A stretch of 64,000 nt of DNA from Desulfobulbaceae bacterium (GTDB lineage Bacteria; Desulfobacterota; Desulfobulbia; Desulfobulbales; Desulfocapsaceae): the NCBI GenBank assembly GCA_031287565.1, contig JAITSS010000069.1:39058-103057 (forward strand), given 5' to 3'. The translations under genes and the position numbers were made by a program. A model generated the notes under the pieces. The model saw nothing but the letters and a program-made list of their open reading frames with translations, was not told the DNA's origin and ran no database searches. This document shows positions 44,115-56,900 of this stretch, in pieces (the stretch's first letter is position 1; each line of letters starts with the position of its first letter).

Positions 44115-44816
44115 ATGCGGGTTCACGTGTTGCAGCATGTCCCTTTTGAAGGATTAGGCAGCATTGACAGCTGGCTGCGGGCGCGTCGCGCCGAGGTGAC
44201 ATGCAGTCGCCTCTACGAATCGCCCGCATTACCCAACATTGCGGATTTCGACATGCTGATTGTCTTGGGCGGGCCAATGAGCGTCAACGAGAAAGATAAA
44301 TACCCATGGTTGGTGGCGGAACAACAACTGATACAGGGGAATATTTGGGTAGGCAAGCCGACGCTTGGCATCTGTCTGGGGGCGCAATTGATGGCTGCGG
44401 CGCTGGAAGCCAGAGTGTACAAAAACCGGCAACGGGAAATCGGCTGGTTTCCGGTGACGCGGGTGGCAGGCGCGCCCATCTGTTTCCGGATGCCGAAGAG
44501 CGTGGAGGTCTTTCATTGGCATGGCGAAACCTTCGATTTGCCGTGTGGCTGCGCACGTCTTGCTCAAAGCGCCGCCTGCGCCAACCAGGCTTTTCAGTGC
44601 GGATACAGGAGCATCGGCCTGCAATTTCACCTGGAGACCACGCCGGATAGCTTGGCCGCGCTGATTGAGAATTGCCGCGACGAAATCAAGTCGGGCCGCT
44701 ATGCGCAGTCGGAAAAAGAAATGTCAGCAAAACCGGCCGAACATTTCCTGGCCAATAACGCCCTGATGGGCAGGCTTCTTGATTATCTTGTCAGGCATTT
44801 TAATCAAGAGGAATAA
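44115..44816 (+). CDS. Class I glutamine amidotransferase (GuaA-like domain)
   Basis: 233 residues from ATG 44115. LGICLGAQLMAAALEARVYK contains the nucleophile Cys in GICLGAQ. GLQFHLETTPDSLAALIENC supplies the catalytic His-x-Glu, and MLIVLGGPMSVNEKDKYPWL the oxyanion-strand GGP. This is a stand-alone type 1 GATase similar to YfeJ/gamma-glutamyl-hydrolase-like proteins; the synthase partner or substrate is unknown. ACTGGAGAG precedes the start, 13 bases after the plsC-like gene. Confidence 0.88.
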   Translation: MRVHVLQHVPFEGLGSIDSWLRARRAEVTCSRLYESPALPNIADFDMLIVLGGPMSVNEKDKYPWLVAEQQLIQGNIWVGKPTLGICLGAQLMAAALEARVYKNRQREIGWFPVTRVAGAPICFRMPKSVEVFHWHGETFDLPCGCARLAQSAACANQAFQCGYRSIGLQFHLETTPDSLAALIENCRDEIKSGRYAQSEKEMSAKPAEHFLANNALMGRLLDYLVRHFNQEE

Positions 44817-44835
44817 CCGCCCGGTTGATTTGCGA

Positions 44836-45180
44836 TTACTCTTCCTGGTCTTCATCAATCTCTTCTCCCACATCTCCGACACCGCCTTCTTCCGCGATTT
44901 CGCCGTCGCTGTTCAGGGCTTCTCGGTCTATATCGTCGGCGAAATCCTCATCTTCATCAGCCGCCGCTTCCAGGGCCATTGCTCGAATCTGCTTGGCCTC
45001 AGGAAACACGATGTCGGTGATTTTTTCCACTTCCTCGCGCACCACCGGGTCTTCAAGGCAGACCGGACAGGTGGTGATATGTTTTTCCATGAAAGTGACC
45101 ATTCGCGCCGGGGCCATGGTTTCTTCTTTGACGCTGATGTACCAGGATTTGACCAGGGCGATCAATCGTTCGCAACGCAT
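44836..45180 (-). CDS. Small acidic protein with CPVC motif
   Basis: 114 residues from the ATG at 45180 (an upstream extension to 45288 is unlikely). The first half contains RLIALVKSWYISVKEETMAP and ITTCPVCLEDPVVREEVEKI; the CPVC pair may bind metal with other groups. The C-terminal 45 residues are strongly acidic (ADEDEDFADDIDREALNSDG onward). I do not know the family. It is convergent with the GATase gene. A GC-rich inverted repeat CCCCGCC/GGCGGGG lies upstream at about 45213-45238. Confidence 0.65.
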   Translation of the reverse strand: MRCERLIALVKSWYISVKEETMAPARMVTFMEKHITTCPVCLEDPVVREEVEKITDIVFPEAKQIRAMALEAAADEDEDFADDIDREALNSDGEIAEEGGVGDVGEEIDEDQEE

Positions 45181-45330
45181 GTTCAGGACTGTGGGTGGAA
45201 AAGACAGGATGGCCCCGCCGTATAAAATAGGGGCGGGGCGTTGGATACGACGACCAGAAAACGGAAAACGCGAAAAAAATATTCCCAAGGTTTATGGGAA
45301 GAAGTACTATACTGGGTTCACACGTTAAAC

Positions 45331-45428
45331 GGAAGCGGAGAGGGCACTGGTGGCTCTCCCGGACTTCAAATCCGGTGTGGCGGGTTAATAGCCTGTCAGG
45401 TGGGTTCGATTCCCATGCGCTTCCGCCA
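45331..45428 (+). tRNA. selC: Selenocysteine tRNA (anticodon TCA)
   Basis: A 98-base tRNA. The acceptor GGAAGCGG pairs with CCGCTTCC (8 pairs); the anticodon stem CCGGA/TCCGG encloses CTTCAAA with anticodon TCA, complementary to UGA. A long variable arm (TGTGGCGGGTTAATAGCCTG region) and a T-arm around GTGGGTTCGATTCCCAT are present, and CCA is encoded. The eight-pair acceptor and long extra arm are specific to bacterial tRNA-Sec. A TATACT -10-like box lies at 45308-45313. The organism should therefore make selenoproteins. Confidence 0.96.
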
Positions 45429-45431
45429 TTG

Positions 45432-46313
45432 TTATTCCGCCGCCCATTTCCCCATCAGCGGGTGCCCCATTTCGGCGCGTTGCGCCACGTAGGCTTCGGC
45501 CACTTTCCTGGCGATATTTCTGATCCGACCAATGGAGCGCGTCCGTTCGGCGACGCTGATGGCTTTTCTCGCATCGAGCAGGTTAAACGTATGCGAACAC
45601 TTCAGGCAATAATCATAACCAGGCAGAATCAATCCCAACGCCACGAGACGCAAGGCTTCCTCCTCAAACCAATTGAAGAGTGTGGTGAGTTTCTCGACGT
45701 TGGCCTGCTCAAAGTTAAATGTGGAGAACTCAACTTCGGCCTGATGATAAATGTCGCCGTAGCTGACGCGGTTGTTCCAGGCCAGGTCATAGACGCTTTC
45801 CACGCCTTGCAGATACATGGCGATGCGTTCGAGGCCGTAGGTGATTTCCACCGTCACCGGGTGCAGGTCAATTGAGCCGGCGATCTGAAAATAGGTGAAC
45901 TGGGTGATCTCCATGCCGTCGAGCCAGACTTCCCAGCCAAGACCAGACGCGCCCAAGGTCGGCGATTCCCAATCATCCTCGACAAAGCGGATATCATGTT
46001 CGAGCGGGTCGAGGCCAAAGCGTTTGAGGCTGCCAAGATAGAGCCGCTGCGCCTCGGCAGGTGACGGCTTCAGCACCACCTGGTACTGATAATAATGCTG
46101 TAAACGGTTGGGATTTTCACCATAACGGCCATCGGTGGGGCGGCGTGACGGCTGAATGTAGGCGGCCCGCCACGGTTCCGGTCCCAGAGCGCGCAAAAGA
46201 GTGGCCGGATGAAAGGTGCCCGCGCCGACCTCCATATCGTAGGGTTGTTGAATGACACAGCCCTGTTCCGCCCAGTAGGCGTTCAGCGTCGCGACAATAT
46301 CCTGAAATTTCAT
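45432..46313 (-). CDS. glyQ: Glycyl-tRNA synthetase alpha subunit
   Basis: 293 residues from ATG 46313 (GAGG 6 bases upstream). [40 protein letters not shown] and [20 protein letters not shown] with [14 protein letters not shown] are the GlyQ signatures; the C-terminus has [20 protein letters not shown]. It is the catalytic alpha chain of the alpha2beta2 enzyme. glyS, which commonly follows glyQ, is absent: the next feature downstream is selC on the opposite strand, 3 bases away. Confidence 0.97.
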   Translation of the reverse strand: MKFQDIVATLNAYWAEQGCVIQQPYDMEVGAGTFHPATLLRALGPEPWRAAYIQPSRRPTDGRYGENPNRLQHYYQYQVVLKPSPAEAQRLYLGSLKRFGLDPLEHDIRFVEDDWESPTLGASGLGWEVWLDGMEITQFTYFQIAGSIDLHPVTVEITYGLERIAMYLQGVESVYDLAWNNRVSYGDIYHQAEVEFSTFNFEQANVEKLTTLFNWFEEEALRLVALGLILPGYDYCLKCSHTFNLLDARKAISVAERTRSIGRIRNIARKVAEAYVAQRAEMGHPLMGKWAAE

Positions 46314-46471
46314 GGGATTCCTCATCAGCTTGGCGAAATCTTTTCGCATCCCCGCGCAGGGAAACCGCTGACTATACTTCCTGGCTTGACATTTGTCCAT
46401 GGGGCAAGCATTGTATCGCCGGTTTTGTCCCCGGATTTTTCCGCCGCCGCTTTCCGTTTTCAACGCCAAGT

Positions 46472-46882
46472 ATGATTAGCCAACATATTGATTATAAAGC
46501 TATTTTTCAGAACACCGCCACCATCGCCGTGGTTGGCCTGTCGCCTAAAAACGAACGTCCCAGCAACATGGTGGCGCGGTATCTGCTGGAGCGGGGCTAT
46601 ACCGTGATTCCGGTCAATCCCGGTCACGACCAAATCCTGGGTCAGCGCTGCCGCAAAAGCCTGGCGGACATCGAAGAACAAGTTGATATTGTTGATATTT
46701 TCAGAAAATCAGCCGAGCTTATGCCCATCGTTGAAGCGGCTGTCGCCATCGGCGCCAAAGTCATCTGGATGCAGTTAGGCCTTGTTCATGAAGAAGCCGC
46801 CGCCTACGCCCGCGCCCATGGCTTAACGGTGATTATGGATCGCTGCCTGAAGGTTGATCATCAAGCAATCATGGAGCGCTGA
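46472..46882 (+). CDS. CoA-binding (Rossmann) protein, YccU family
   Basis: 136 residues. [20 protein letters not shown] with [18 protein letters not shown] is the CoA_binding_2 Rossmann start; [20 protein letters not shown] and [20 protein letters not shown] complete the family pattern. The biochemical role is unknown; some homologues bind CoA. It ends 4 bases before uvrA and diverges from glyQ. Confidence 0.88.
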   Translation: MISQHIDYKAIFQNTATIAVVGLSPKNERPSNMVARYLLERGYTVIPVNPGHDQILGQRCRKSLADIEEQVDIVDIFRKSAELMPIVEAAVAIGAKVIWMQLGLVHEEAAAYARAHGLTVIMDRCLKVDHQAIMER

Positions 46883-46886
46883 GGCC

Positions 46887-49748
<2,862 letters not shown>

Positions 49749-49770
49749 CAACATACGCAGGTGAATGCGG

Positions 49771-50622
49771 ATGATAACTCGTATCTACCACGGCGACAGC
49801 GGTGAAAAACTGCGGGAGATCGCCGATGACGCCGTTGACCTGATCATCACATCGCCACCCTATGCTGATCAGCGGAAAAACACCTACGGCGGCATATCGC
49901 CAGACCAATATGTGGAGTGGTTTTCGCCAATTTCCTTGCAGCTTCTGCGCATTCTTAAACCGACGGGAACTTTCATTCTCAATATCAAGGAAAAAGTGGT
50001 CAATGGTGAAAGAAGCACCTATGTGATGGAGCTTGTTCTCACCATGCGAAAGCAGGGCTGGTTATGGACGGAAGAATTTATCTGGCATAAGAAAAATTGC
50101 TACCCAGGGAAATGGCCGAATCGTTTTCGCGACGCTTGGGAGCGGCTTATTCAGTTCAACAAAAGCCGTAAATTCAACATGTATCAGGAAGCGGTGATGG
50201 TGCCGATGGGCGACTGGGCCAACGCGAGACTGAAAAATCTGTCGGCGACGGATAAAACTCGCGACCCGTCTAAAGTTGGCAGCGGATTCGGTAAAAAAAT
50301 AGCTAACTGGTTGGAAAGAGAAAAAGCATATCCAACAAATGTCCTGCATCTGGCTACCGAATGCGGCAACAGGGGGCACAGCGCGGCCTTTCCAGAAGAA
50401 CTGCCGGAATGGTTTATTCAATTGTTCACCAGGGAAGACGACACAGTTCTCGATCCGTTCATGGGATCCGGCACAACTGTATTGGTGGCGCAACGAATGC
50501 GGCGTAACGCTATCGGCATTGATATTGTTTCCGACTATTGTGAAATGGCGCGAAGCCGTCTGCGACCTGTCCAATTATCCCTGTTTACCCCTGAAGACGG
50601 CTATGAAGAAGCTCAATTCTGA
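49771..50622 (+). CDS. Type II DNA methyltransferase (beta class, probably N4-cytosine)
   Basis: 283 residues from ATG 49771 (AGGTG 7 bases upstream; ATG 49765 is possible). Motif IV DLIITSPPYADQRKNTYGGI comes first and the SAM-binding motif I VLDPFMGSGTTVLVAQRMRR near the C-terminus, the order of beta-class enzymes. TSPPY usually signals N4-cytosine methylation. The recognition region lies between (about 90-200). The restriction gene follows with a 20-base overlap, so the two form an R-M operon. The recognition sequence cannot be read from the protein. Confidence 0.9.
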   Translation: MITRIYHGDSGEKLREIADDAVDLIITSPPYADQRKNTYGGISPDQYVEWFSPISLQLLRILKPTGTFILNIKEKVVNGERSTYVMELVLTMRKQGWLWTEEFIWHKKNCYPGKWPNRFRDAWERLIQFNKSRKFNMYQEAVMVPMGDWANARLKNLSATDKTRDPSKVGSGFGKKIANWLEREKAYPTNVLHLATECGNRGHSAAFPEELPEWFIQLFTREDDTVLDPFMGSGTTVLVAQRMRRNAIGIDIVSDYCEMARSRLRPVQLSLFTPEDGYEEAQF

Positions 50623-51334
50623 TGATGTCATTCAGTATGTCGAACACAATATTGGCTTGTTTCATGAAAAACGTATCCAGAGCCTCAATGGATTAAAACT
50701 GACGCAAGTATTGAAACGAAAAAATCCATACCTATTCAGAGCGAAATATCTGTTGACGGCGGAACAAATTGTGCGCGGTCTGACTGATGCCCACATTTCA
50801 TCACATGAAGAGACCATTTTCGGCGACTGGTTGGAGGGTTTGGCCATATTTATCAACGGGAAAACCTATGGCGGCTGGAAGTCCGGCATTCCAGGCATTG
50901 ACCTCGAATTTGATCATGATGGCGCCAGAAATATTGTCACCATCAAATCCGGGCCGAACTGGGGAAACAGCTCGCAACTGGCGAAAATGGCGGCGGATTT
51001 CAGGACAGCCGGGAAAACATTGCGCACCAGCAATTCCGGATTGCGAATAACGGCGGTCAATGGTTGCTGTTATGGACGGGATTCCAGACCGGATAAAGGT
51101 GGATATTTTAAGTATTGCGGACAGAGATTCTGGGAATTTATTTCAGGGGAGCCAGAGCTGTATATTGAAATCATCGAACCGCTTGGCTATCGGGCAAAAG
51201 AGAAAAACGATGAATTTATCATGGCTTATGCGCGAATAGTAAACAAATTCACCAGGAAATTTATCGACGAATTCTGTCGTGACGACGGCGGAATCGATTG
51301 GCCGAAGATCGCGCGTTTTAATTCGCGGCGGTAA
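50603..51334 (+). CDS. PmeII-like type II restriction endonuclease
   Basis: 243 residues from ATG 50603, inside the end of the methyltransferase gene. VIQYVEHNIGLFHEKRIQSL, LTQVLKRKNPYLFRAKYLLT and SSHEETIFGDWLEGLAIFIN match what I remember of the PmeII family. SGIPGIDLEFDHDGARNIVT with IKSGPNWGNSSQLAKM looks like a PD-(D/E)XK core, with Asp in GIDLEF and Lys in TIKSG as candidate catalytic residues. It should cut the site protected by the neighbouring methyltransferase. Composition is A/T-richer than uvrA, consistent with transfer. Confidence 0.82.
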   Translation: MKKLNSDDVIQYVEHNIGLFHEKRIQSLNGLKLTQVLKRKNPYLFRAKYLLTAEQIVRGLTDAHISSHEETIFGDWLEGLAIFINGKTYGGWKSGIPGIDLEFDHDGARNIVTIKSGPNWGNSSQLAKMAADFRTAGKTLRTSNSGLRITAVNGCCYGRDSRPDKGGYFKYCGQRFWEFISGEPELYIEIIEPLGYRAKEKNDEFIMAYARIVNKFTRKFIDEFCRDDGGIDWPKIARFNSRR

Positions 51335-51484
51335 AATCGTTGTCGTAGCTTTTATTTTCTTGTGAGGAAAGCGCGATACCAGTAAAGAAAATCCCGCATC
51401 CTTGCTTGGCTGGCGGCGGCAAGACTGTGGAGCGTCACAGAGAGGCAAGAACAATCAACCAGCAGCAAAATCACGAGGAGCATC

Positions 51485-51940
51485 ATGGCACAGGAAAACG
51501 CCACCCAGGAGCAGCCGGAATTCCGGATGCTAAAAATGTATGTCAAAGACCTGTCGTTTGAGAATCCGTTGGCGCCGCAGGTCTTTTCGCAGCCGAGAAA
51601 AAGCGAGGCGAAAATTGAGCTGAATCTTGATCTGAAAAATCGGAAAATTGACGATTCTCACTACGAGGTGTCGCTGCATATCCTGACAAAATTGGTCGCC
51701 GATGACGCCGAAAAGCCACTCTTTGTCATCGAGGTCGAGCACGCGGCGCTTTTTTTGATGAAAAACATTCCCACCGAGCATTTCGAGGCGATTATCGCCG
51801 TTGATTGCCCAACCTTGCTTTTCCCTTTCACACGACAAATTATTTGTCAGGCCGTGATGGATGGCGGCTTTCAGCCCTTCCTGATGGAGCCGATCAATTT
51901 TCTGGCCATGTACCAGAATTCCAAGGCGAAAAGGCAGTAA
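51485..51940 (+). CDS. secB: Protein-export chaperone SecB
   Basis: 151 residues. LKMYVKDLSFENPLAPQVFS is the SecB N-terminal signature; LHILTKLVADDAEKPLFVIE and VEHAALFLMKNIPTEHFEAI follow; CPTLLFPFTRQIICQAVMDG and GFQPFLMEPINFLAMYQ close the family pattern. SecB holds preproteins unfolded and passes them to SecA. ATG 51485 has GAGGAG 5 bases upstream. The 150 bases before it hold no gene. Confidence 0.97.
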   Translation: MAQENATQEQPEFRMLKMYVKDLSFENPLAPQVFSQPRKSEAKIELNLDLKNRKIDDSHYEVSLHILTKLVADDAEKPLFVIEVEHAALFLMKNIPTEHFEAIIAVDCPTLLFPFTRQIICQAVMDGGFQPFLMEPINFLAMYQNSKAKRQ

Positions 51941-52096
51941 TCCGGCCGATTAGTCTTGGATGGGTCGATGAACAGCGTGGTCAACTTGGGACAATCCATT
52001 GCCAGGCGATGCGCCGACAATGGGTTGTTCGCCATCCGGAAAACGGCGCTGACCAAGCCAGAACATATCCGCCAGATTTTTCGGCCTTGAGCGAAT

Positions 52097-52693
52097 ATGA
52101 GCGAAGAATATCAGGGCACGCGCTTTGTCACCGCGTTTCAAGAGCGCAGGCCACCCAGCCATCCCTTTGTGCCCGTGTTGTGTCATTGGTGCCGGGTTTT
52201 TCATGAACGAGGATTCGCGCCGCCGTATCCCGGCGGTTCCAGCGGCAACCTCAGCTTCCGCGTGGCGGCGGATGCCTTTATCATCACCGGCACCGCCATC
52301 GGCTTGAAAGACAACCTCGCCGCCGACGCCTTGGTCGAGGTTGTCGATTGTGACTTCGCCGCCGGGGTGGTCACGGTCTGCGGCCAACGCCAACCGTCCT
52401 CCGAGGCCATGCTGCACGCCTTGTTATACCGGCATTTCCCGACAGTGGGCGCGGTTTTTCATGGCCATCACGCGCTTATTACCAGCCAGGCCGAGCGTTT
52501 TGGCCTTCCGGTCAGTCGCGTAGCGCTTCCCTACGGCAGCATCGCCCTGGCTGAAGCCGCCCTGACTCTGGCCCGGCGCGGCGATTTCTTCGTGCTGCGC
52601 GACCACGGTTTTGTCGCGACCGGCGTTGATATGGCCGCCTGCGGCGCTTTGTGCCTGGATTGGTTGCGAAAAATACAAAATATACACCACTGA
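52097..52693 (+). CDS. Class II aldolase/adducin family protein
   Basis: 198 residues. YPGGSSGNLSFRVAADAFII (the GNxS phosphate loop), EAMLHALLYRHFPTVGAVFH with GHH (HxH zinc ligands), and GDFFVLRDHGFVATGVDMAA (third His) are the class II aldolase landmarks. Relatives include fuculose-phosphate aldolase and ribulose-phosphate 4-epimerase. The usual catalytic Glu site near GSSGNLS fits E in SSEAMLHA. The substrate is unknown. It ends 6 bases before the yhaO-like gene. Confidence 0.85.
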   Translation: MSEEYQGTRFVTAFQERRPPSHPFVPVLCHWCRVFHERGFAPPYPGGSSGNLSFRVAADAFIITGTAIGLKDNLAADALVEVVDCDFAAGVVTVCGQRQPSSEAMLHALLYRHFPTVGAVFHGHHALITSQAERFGLPVSRVALPYGSIALAEAALTLARRGDFFVLRDHGFVATGVDMAACGALCLDWLRKIQNIHH

Positions 52694-52699
52694 GTCGGC

Positions 52700-53941
52700 A
52701 TGAATTTTTCTTTTCTGCACGCCGCCGATATTCATCTTGATAGCCCCTTGCGCGGTTTGGAGCGCTATCCCGATGCGCCGGTCGAGGAAATCCGCGCCGC
52801 CGGTCGCCGCGCCTTTGACCGATTGATTGAGCTGGCGATTGCCGAAAAAGTGGCCTTCGTGGTGATTGCGGGCGATTTGTACGACGTGGATTGGCGCGAT
52901 TATCACACCGGCTTGTACTTCAGTCAGCGCATGGGCCGCCTGGAACGCCAGGGTATCCAGGTGCTGTTGGCGCGTGGCAACCATGACGCCGACAGTGTGA
53001 TTAGCAAAAACCTGCCTCTGCCGGAAAATGTGCATCTGTTCGCGGCGAAGAGGCCGGAAACGAAACTGTTTCCCGAACTGGGCCTGGCGGCGCACGGGCA
53101 AAGCTACGCCCGCCGCGAAATGACGGAAAATCTGGCCGCCTCCTTTCCGCAAGCCGTGTCGGGTTTTTTCAACCTCGGCGTCCTGCACACCGCCCTATCG
53201 GGCCGCGCCGGGCACGACCTCTACGCCCCCTGCGCCGTCGCCGATTTGCTGCATAAAAACTATGATTATTGGGCCTTAGGCCATGTGCATCAGCGGGAAA
53301 CGGTCAGCGAGCGTCCGTGGATCGTCTTTCCCGGCAATATCCAGGGCCGGTCGGTGAAAGAATGCGGCGAGAAGGGCGCGACGGTGGCGCGCGTCGTCGA
53401 TGGAGCCGTGACGGATGTCAGGCATGTGGCGCTGGATGTCCTGCGTTTCGTTCATCCGCGCCTGGATGTTAGTGGTTGCGCGCGGCGCGAAGATGTATTC
53501 GCGCTGACGCGGCAGGCCATTATGCGAGCCTTGTCCGGGGCCGACGGGCGGGCGCTGGCCCTTCGCCTGACTCTTTACGGGCGTTCCCCCTTGTTGAACG
53601 CCTTAATCGCCCAGGAAGATGCGCTGCGCGAAGAGATTCGCGCTGTGGCCATTGCCTGCGGCCCGGTCTGGCTCGAAAAATTATCGCTTGAAACGGAAGA
53701 TGAAGACGACGCGCAAAACGCCGATTTTCCCGGCGCCGACACCGTGGCGACACTCCTTACCGAGCTGCGCCATGGGGATTTTTTTGAAGAACTGTTGCGC
53801 GAGTTATCGCCTGAAATCGCGGTATTACGCGCATTTTGCTCATTTTTGCCCGGTGGCGGCGCTGACTTGGCCGACGCCGATGAGTTGCGGCGCGGCGCTC
53901 TGCGTCTTCTGGCTGCCAGGCTGGGAGGGGCTAGGACATGA
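52700..53941 (+). CDS. YhaO-like DNA repair phosphoesterase (Mre11/SbcD family)
   Basis: 413 residues. Metallophosphatase motifs are FLHAADIHLDSPLRGLERYP (DxH), VVIAGDLYDVDWRDYHTGLY (GDLYD), VLLARGNHDADSVISKNLPL (GNHD), LGVLHTALSGRAGHDLYAPC (H) and YWALGHVHQRETVSERPWIV (GHVH). The C-terminal 170 residues form the YhaO-type capping region. It overlaps the next ATPase gene by four bases (ATGA). Together they are a Mre11/Rad50-like pair that should process DNA ends. Confidence 0.92.
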   Translation: MNFSFLHAADIHLDSPLRGLERYPDAPVEEIRAAGRRAFDRLIELAIAEKVAFVVIAGDLYDVDWRDYHTGLYFSQRMGRLERQGIQVLLARGNHDADSVISKNLPLPENVHLFAAKRPETKLFPELGLAAHGQSYARREMTENLAASFPQAVSGFFNLGVLHTALSGRAGHDLYAPCAVADLLHKNYDYWALGHVHQRETVSERPWIVFPGNIQGRSVKECGEKGATVARVVDGAVTDVRHVALDVLRFVHPRLDVSGCARREDVFALTRQAIMRALSGADGRALALRLTLYGRSPLLNALIAQEDALREEIRAVAIACGPVWLEKLSLETEDEDDAQNADFPGADTVATLLTELRHGDFFEELLRELSPEIAVLRAFCSFLPGGGADLADADELRRGALRLLAARLGGART

Positions 53942-56900
53942 AAATTCTGCGCCTCGACCTCCTGGCTTATGGCCATTTCGATAAACGCGAGTCGCTGGAT
54001 TTTTCCGGGCCGACGCCGGGGTTGCATATCGTCTATGGCCGCAACGAAGCTGGGAAAAGCACCACGCTCCGGGCGGTGAAGGCGTTGCTCTACGGCTTTC
54101 CGCAGCGCACTGCTGATAATTTTCTGCATCCGAACGACCAGTTGCTTCTGGGCGGCTGTCTGGCTGATGAAACCGGCGATAAATTGGAATTTCTCCGCCG
54201 CAAAGGCATGAAAGAAACCTTGCGCGCCACCGACGGTCAGCCTATCCCGGACAGCGTATTGGATAAATTTCTTTTGGGCGTCGATGAAAAAATTTTCGAC
54301 AACCTCTACGCCATCGACCATGAGCGACTGAGTCAGGGCGGCCAGGATATTCTTGATCAGAAAGGCGACCTCGGCCAGGCCCTGTTCGCCGCTGGTTCTG
54401 GCCTCCGCGCCCTGAACCATATCGGCGACAGCCTGCGCGACGAAGCGGCGGCCTTGTTTAAAAAGACTGGAAAGAATCCGGAAATTAACCGTAAATCCGC
54501 TGAATATCGTGAGAAAAAGCAAGAATTACGCAAAGTGAGTCTTGCCGCCGCCGGTTGGCTTGAGCTGCGCGACCGTTTGCATGGCCTGGAGGAAGAACGG
54601 GGCGCGCTTGAGGCGACGCTTTTGGAGCGCCGCGCCCAGTTGCAGCGACTTTCCTGTCTCAGCCGCGCCTTGCCGGACATGGAATTGAGTGAAGAGATAG
54701 GCGAGCGCTTGGCTTCCCTAACCGTTCAGTTGCCCGTGGCCCTGCGCGACAAGCCGCCGGATGCCGGGTTCGCGGCGGAGGCGCGTTCGCTCCGTGAGCA
54801 AATCCGCGAAAGTGACCGAGAAATCAGCCAGTTGCGCGAGCGTCTGGCCAATCTGGAGGCGGCGGCGCAAAAGCTGGTTGTGTCGGATAGGATTTTACGC
54901 CGTGAAAAGCCGATTGAGGAACTTTGGCAACGTTTGGGTGAATACCATAAGGGCCAGAAAGACCGCCCGCGCCTGGAAGGCGAGCGACTGGCTGGACGCC
55001 GTGAGGCGATGGCGGCTTTGGCTCGAATTCGCCCGGATTTATCCTTCGACCAGCTTGACGAATTGCGTCGTCTGCGCGGGCGGCGGCAAGGAATCATTCT
55101 TTTATGTCAGGAATATCAGGAAATTTCCTCGCGCCTGATGCAGGCGAATGACAATGAATGGCAGGCGAGCGGCCAACGGCGGCGTCTTCAGGCCGAAATT
55201 GATGGCCAAGAGCCGGTCGTTGTGCCGCTGGTGTTGGAACAACTCATCAAAAAGGCCAGGGAATCAGGCGATATTGACCAGGAATTAGCGCGGCGCGAAG
55301 CGCGAATCGCCGCCGCTGGGCGTGAGATACGACAGGAACTTGATGGATTACGCTTATGGTCAGGGAATTGGCGTGAGTTGCCGTCTCTGCCGTTACCCAT
55401 GGCCGAAAGCCTGCGCCGTTTCGCCCAGAAGACCGCCGAGCGCGAGCAAGACCGGCGCGCCAATCGTGAAGATAACCGGCGATTGCGGGCCGAGGCGCGG
55501 CGTTTGGCCGGTGAACGGCAAAAACTTTTGGTGGACGGCGCCCTCATCGCCCCCGATGATTTGTCGGCGGCGCGTGAACGGCGCGACCGCTTGTGGCCGC
55601 TTTTGCGTCCGCGCCTGACATCGACGACGGCTGAAGTGGTTACGCCAGAACGGGTCGCGCAATACGAACACGAAGTGGCCTTGACCGACCGGCTGGCCGA
55701 CCAACTGCGCGACGACGCCGAACGGGTGGCCCGTGATGCCGAGTTGCGGCTGGCGGCGGCGCGATGCGAACGAGAAATTGAAGAAAATGAACGTCATTTC
55801 AAGGAAATCAATGCGTCTTCCGAGAAATTCGATGAGGATTGGCGCACCCTCTGGCAGCCGCTGGCTCTGACGCCGCTTTCGCCGGATGAAATGATCGCTT
55901 GGCTCACCATCATGGACGGCTTGCGTCGGCGGGCGCGGCAATTGTTGGTTGAAGAAAGCGAGCGTGATGAACGACGCTTACTGCGTGACGAACTGCGCCA
56001 GGCTCTGGACGTCGCGATGCTCCCGACGCGGGAATCGGATCAACAGAAAAGAAACGCCGCCTTAGCCGCGAGTCTGTCGGTAGCGGAAGCTTTTGTCGCC
56101 GAGATCACACGAAAAAACCAGGTGATAGCCGAGAAAGCGTCGGCCTTGGCTTTGGCGATCGAGCAGGAACAAAAGGCCGGGGAAGAGGCCAAACGCTTGC
56201 AGGAAAGGCTGGCCGATTGGCAAAAACGTTGGCGGATTCACTCGCTTGGCCTAGCCCCGGCGGGGGAGGACGTTGAACCGGCGGACGTCCCAGCCGTTAT
56301 CGAGCAAATCGGCGCGATTCTCGATAAAGAGCGCGAAGTCGCCGGTTGGCAAAGCCGCATCGAGGGCATCGACCGCGACGCCGAACTCTTCGTCGAAGAT
56401 GTGAAGCGGTTGATGGCGGCAATCGACTTGGACGCCGGAGACGATTCGGTCGCGGCCATGGTTGAACGTGGCCGCCGCCAACTGGAACGAAATCGCCAAA
56501 ACGCCCGCGCGCTGGCCGAAAATCAGGCCGAACGCGGGCGTCTGGCCGCGCTTTTAGCCGAGCTGGAAGCGCGGCACGGCGACCTCCGCGCCAGACTCGA
56601 TGAATTGAACAGGCAGGCGCTTTGCCGCGATGACGATGAATTGACCGATGTGCTTTGCCTTTGCGAGCAGCGGGCGGCTTTGGAAGAACGGTTGCGCGTG
56701 GCCACCGAATCGTTCGCCCGCGCCCGCGAGGGCTTGTCGATTGAGGAAATCGGCGCATTGCGTCGGGTGGTGCCAGCGGCGGAATTGTCGGCTCGTATCG
56801 AAAACCTGCGCCAGGAAATCAGTCGGGAGCTTGAGCCGCGTCGGGGCCGGATTCTGGTCGCCATTGGTGAATGCCAAAAAGAATTCCGGGAAATGGATGG

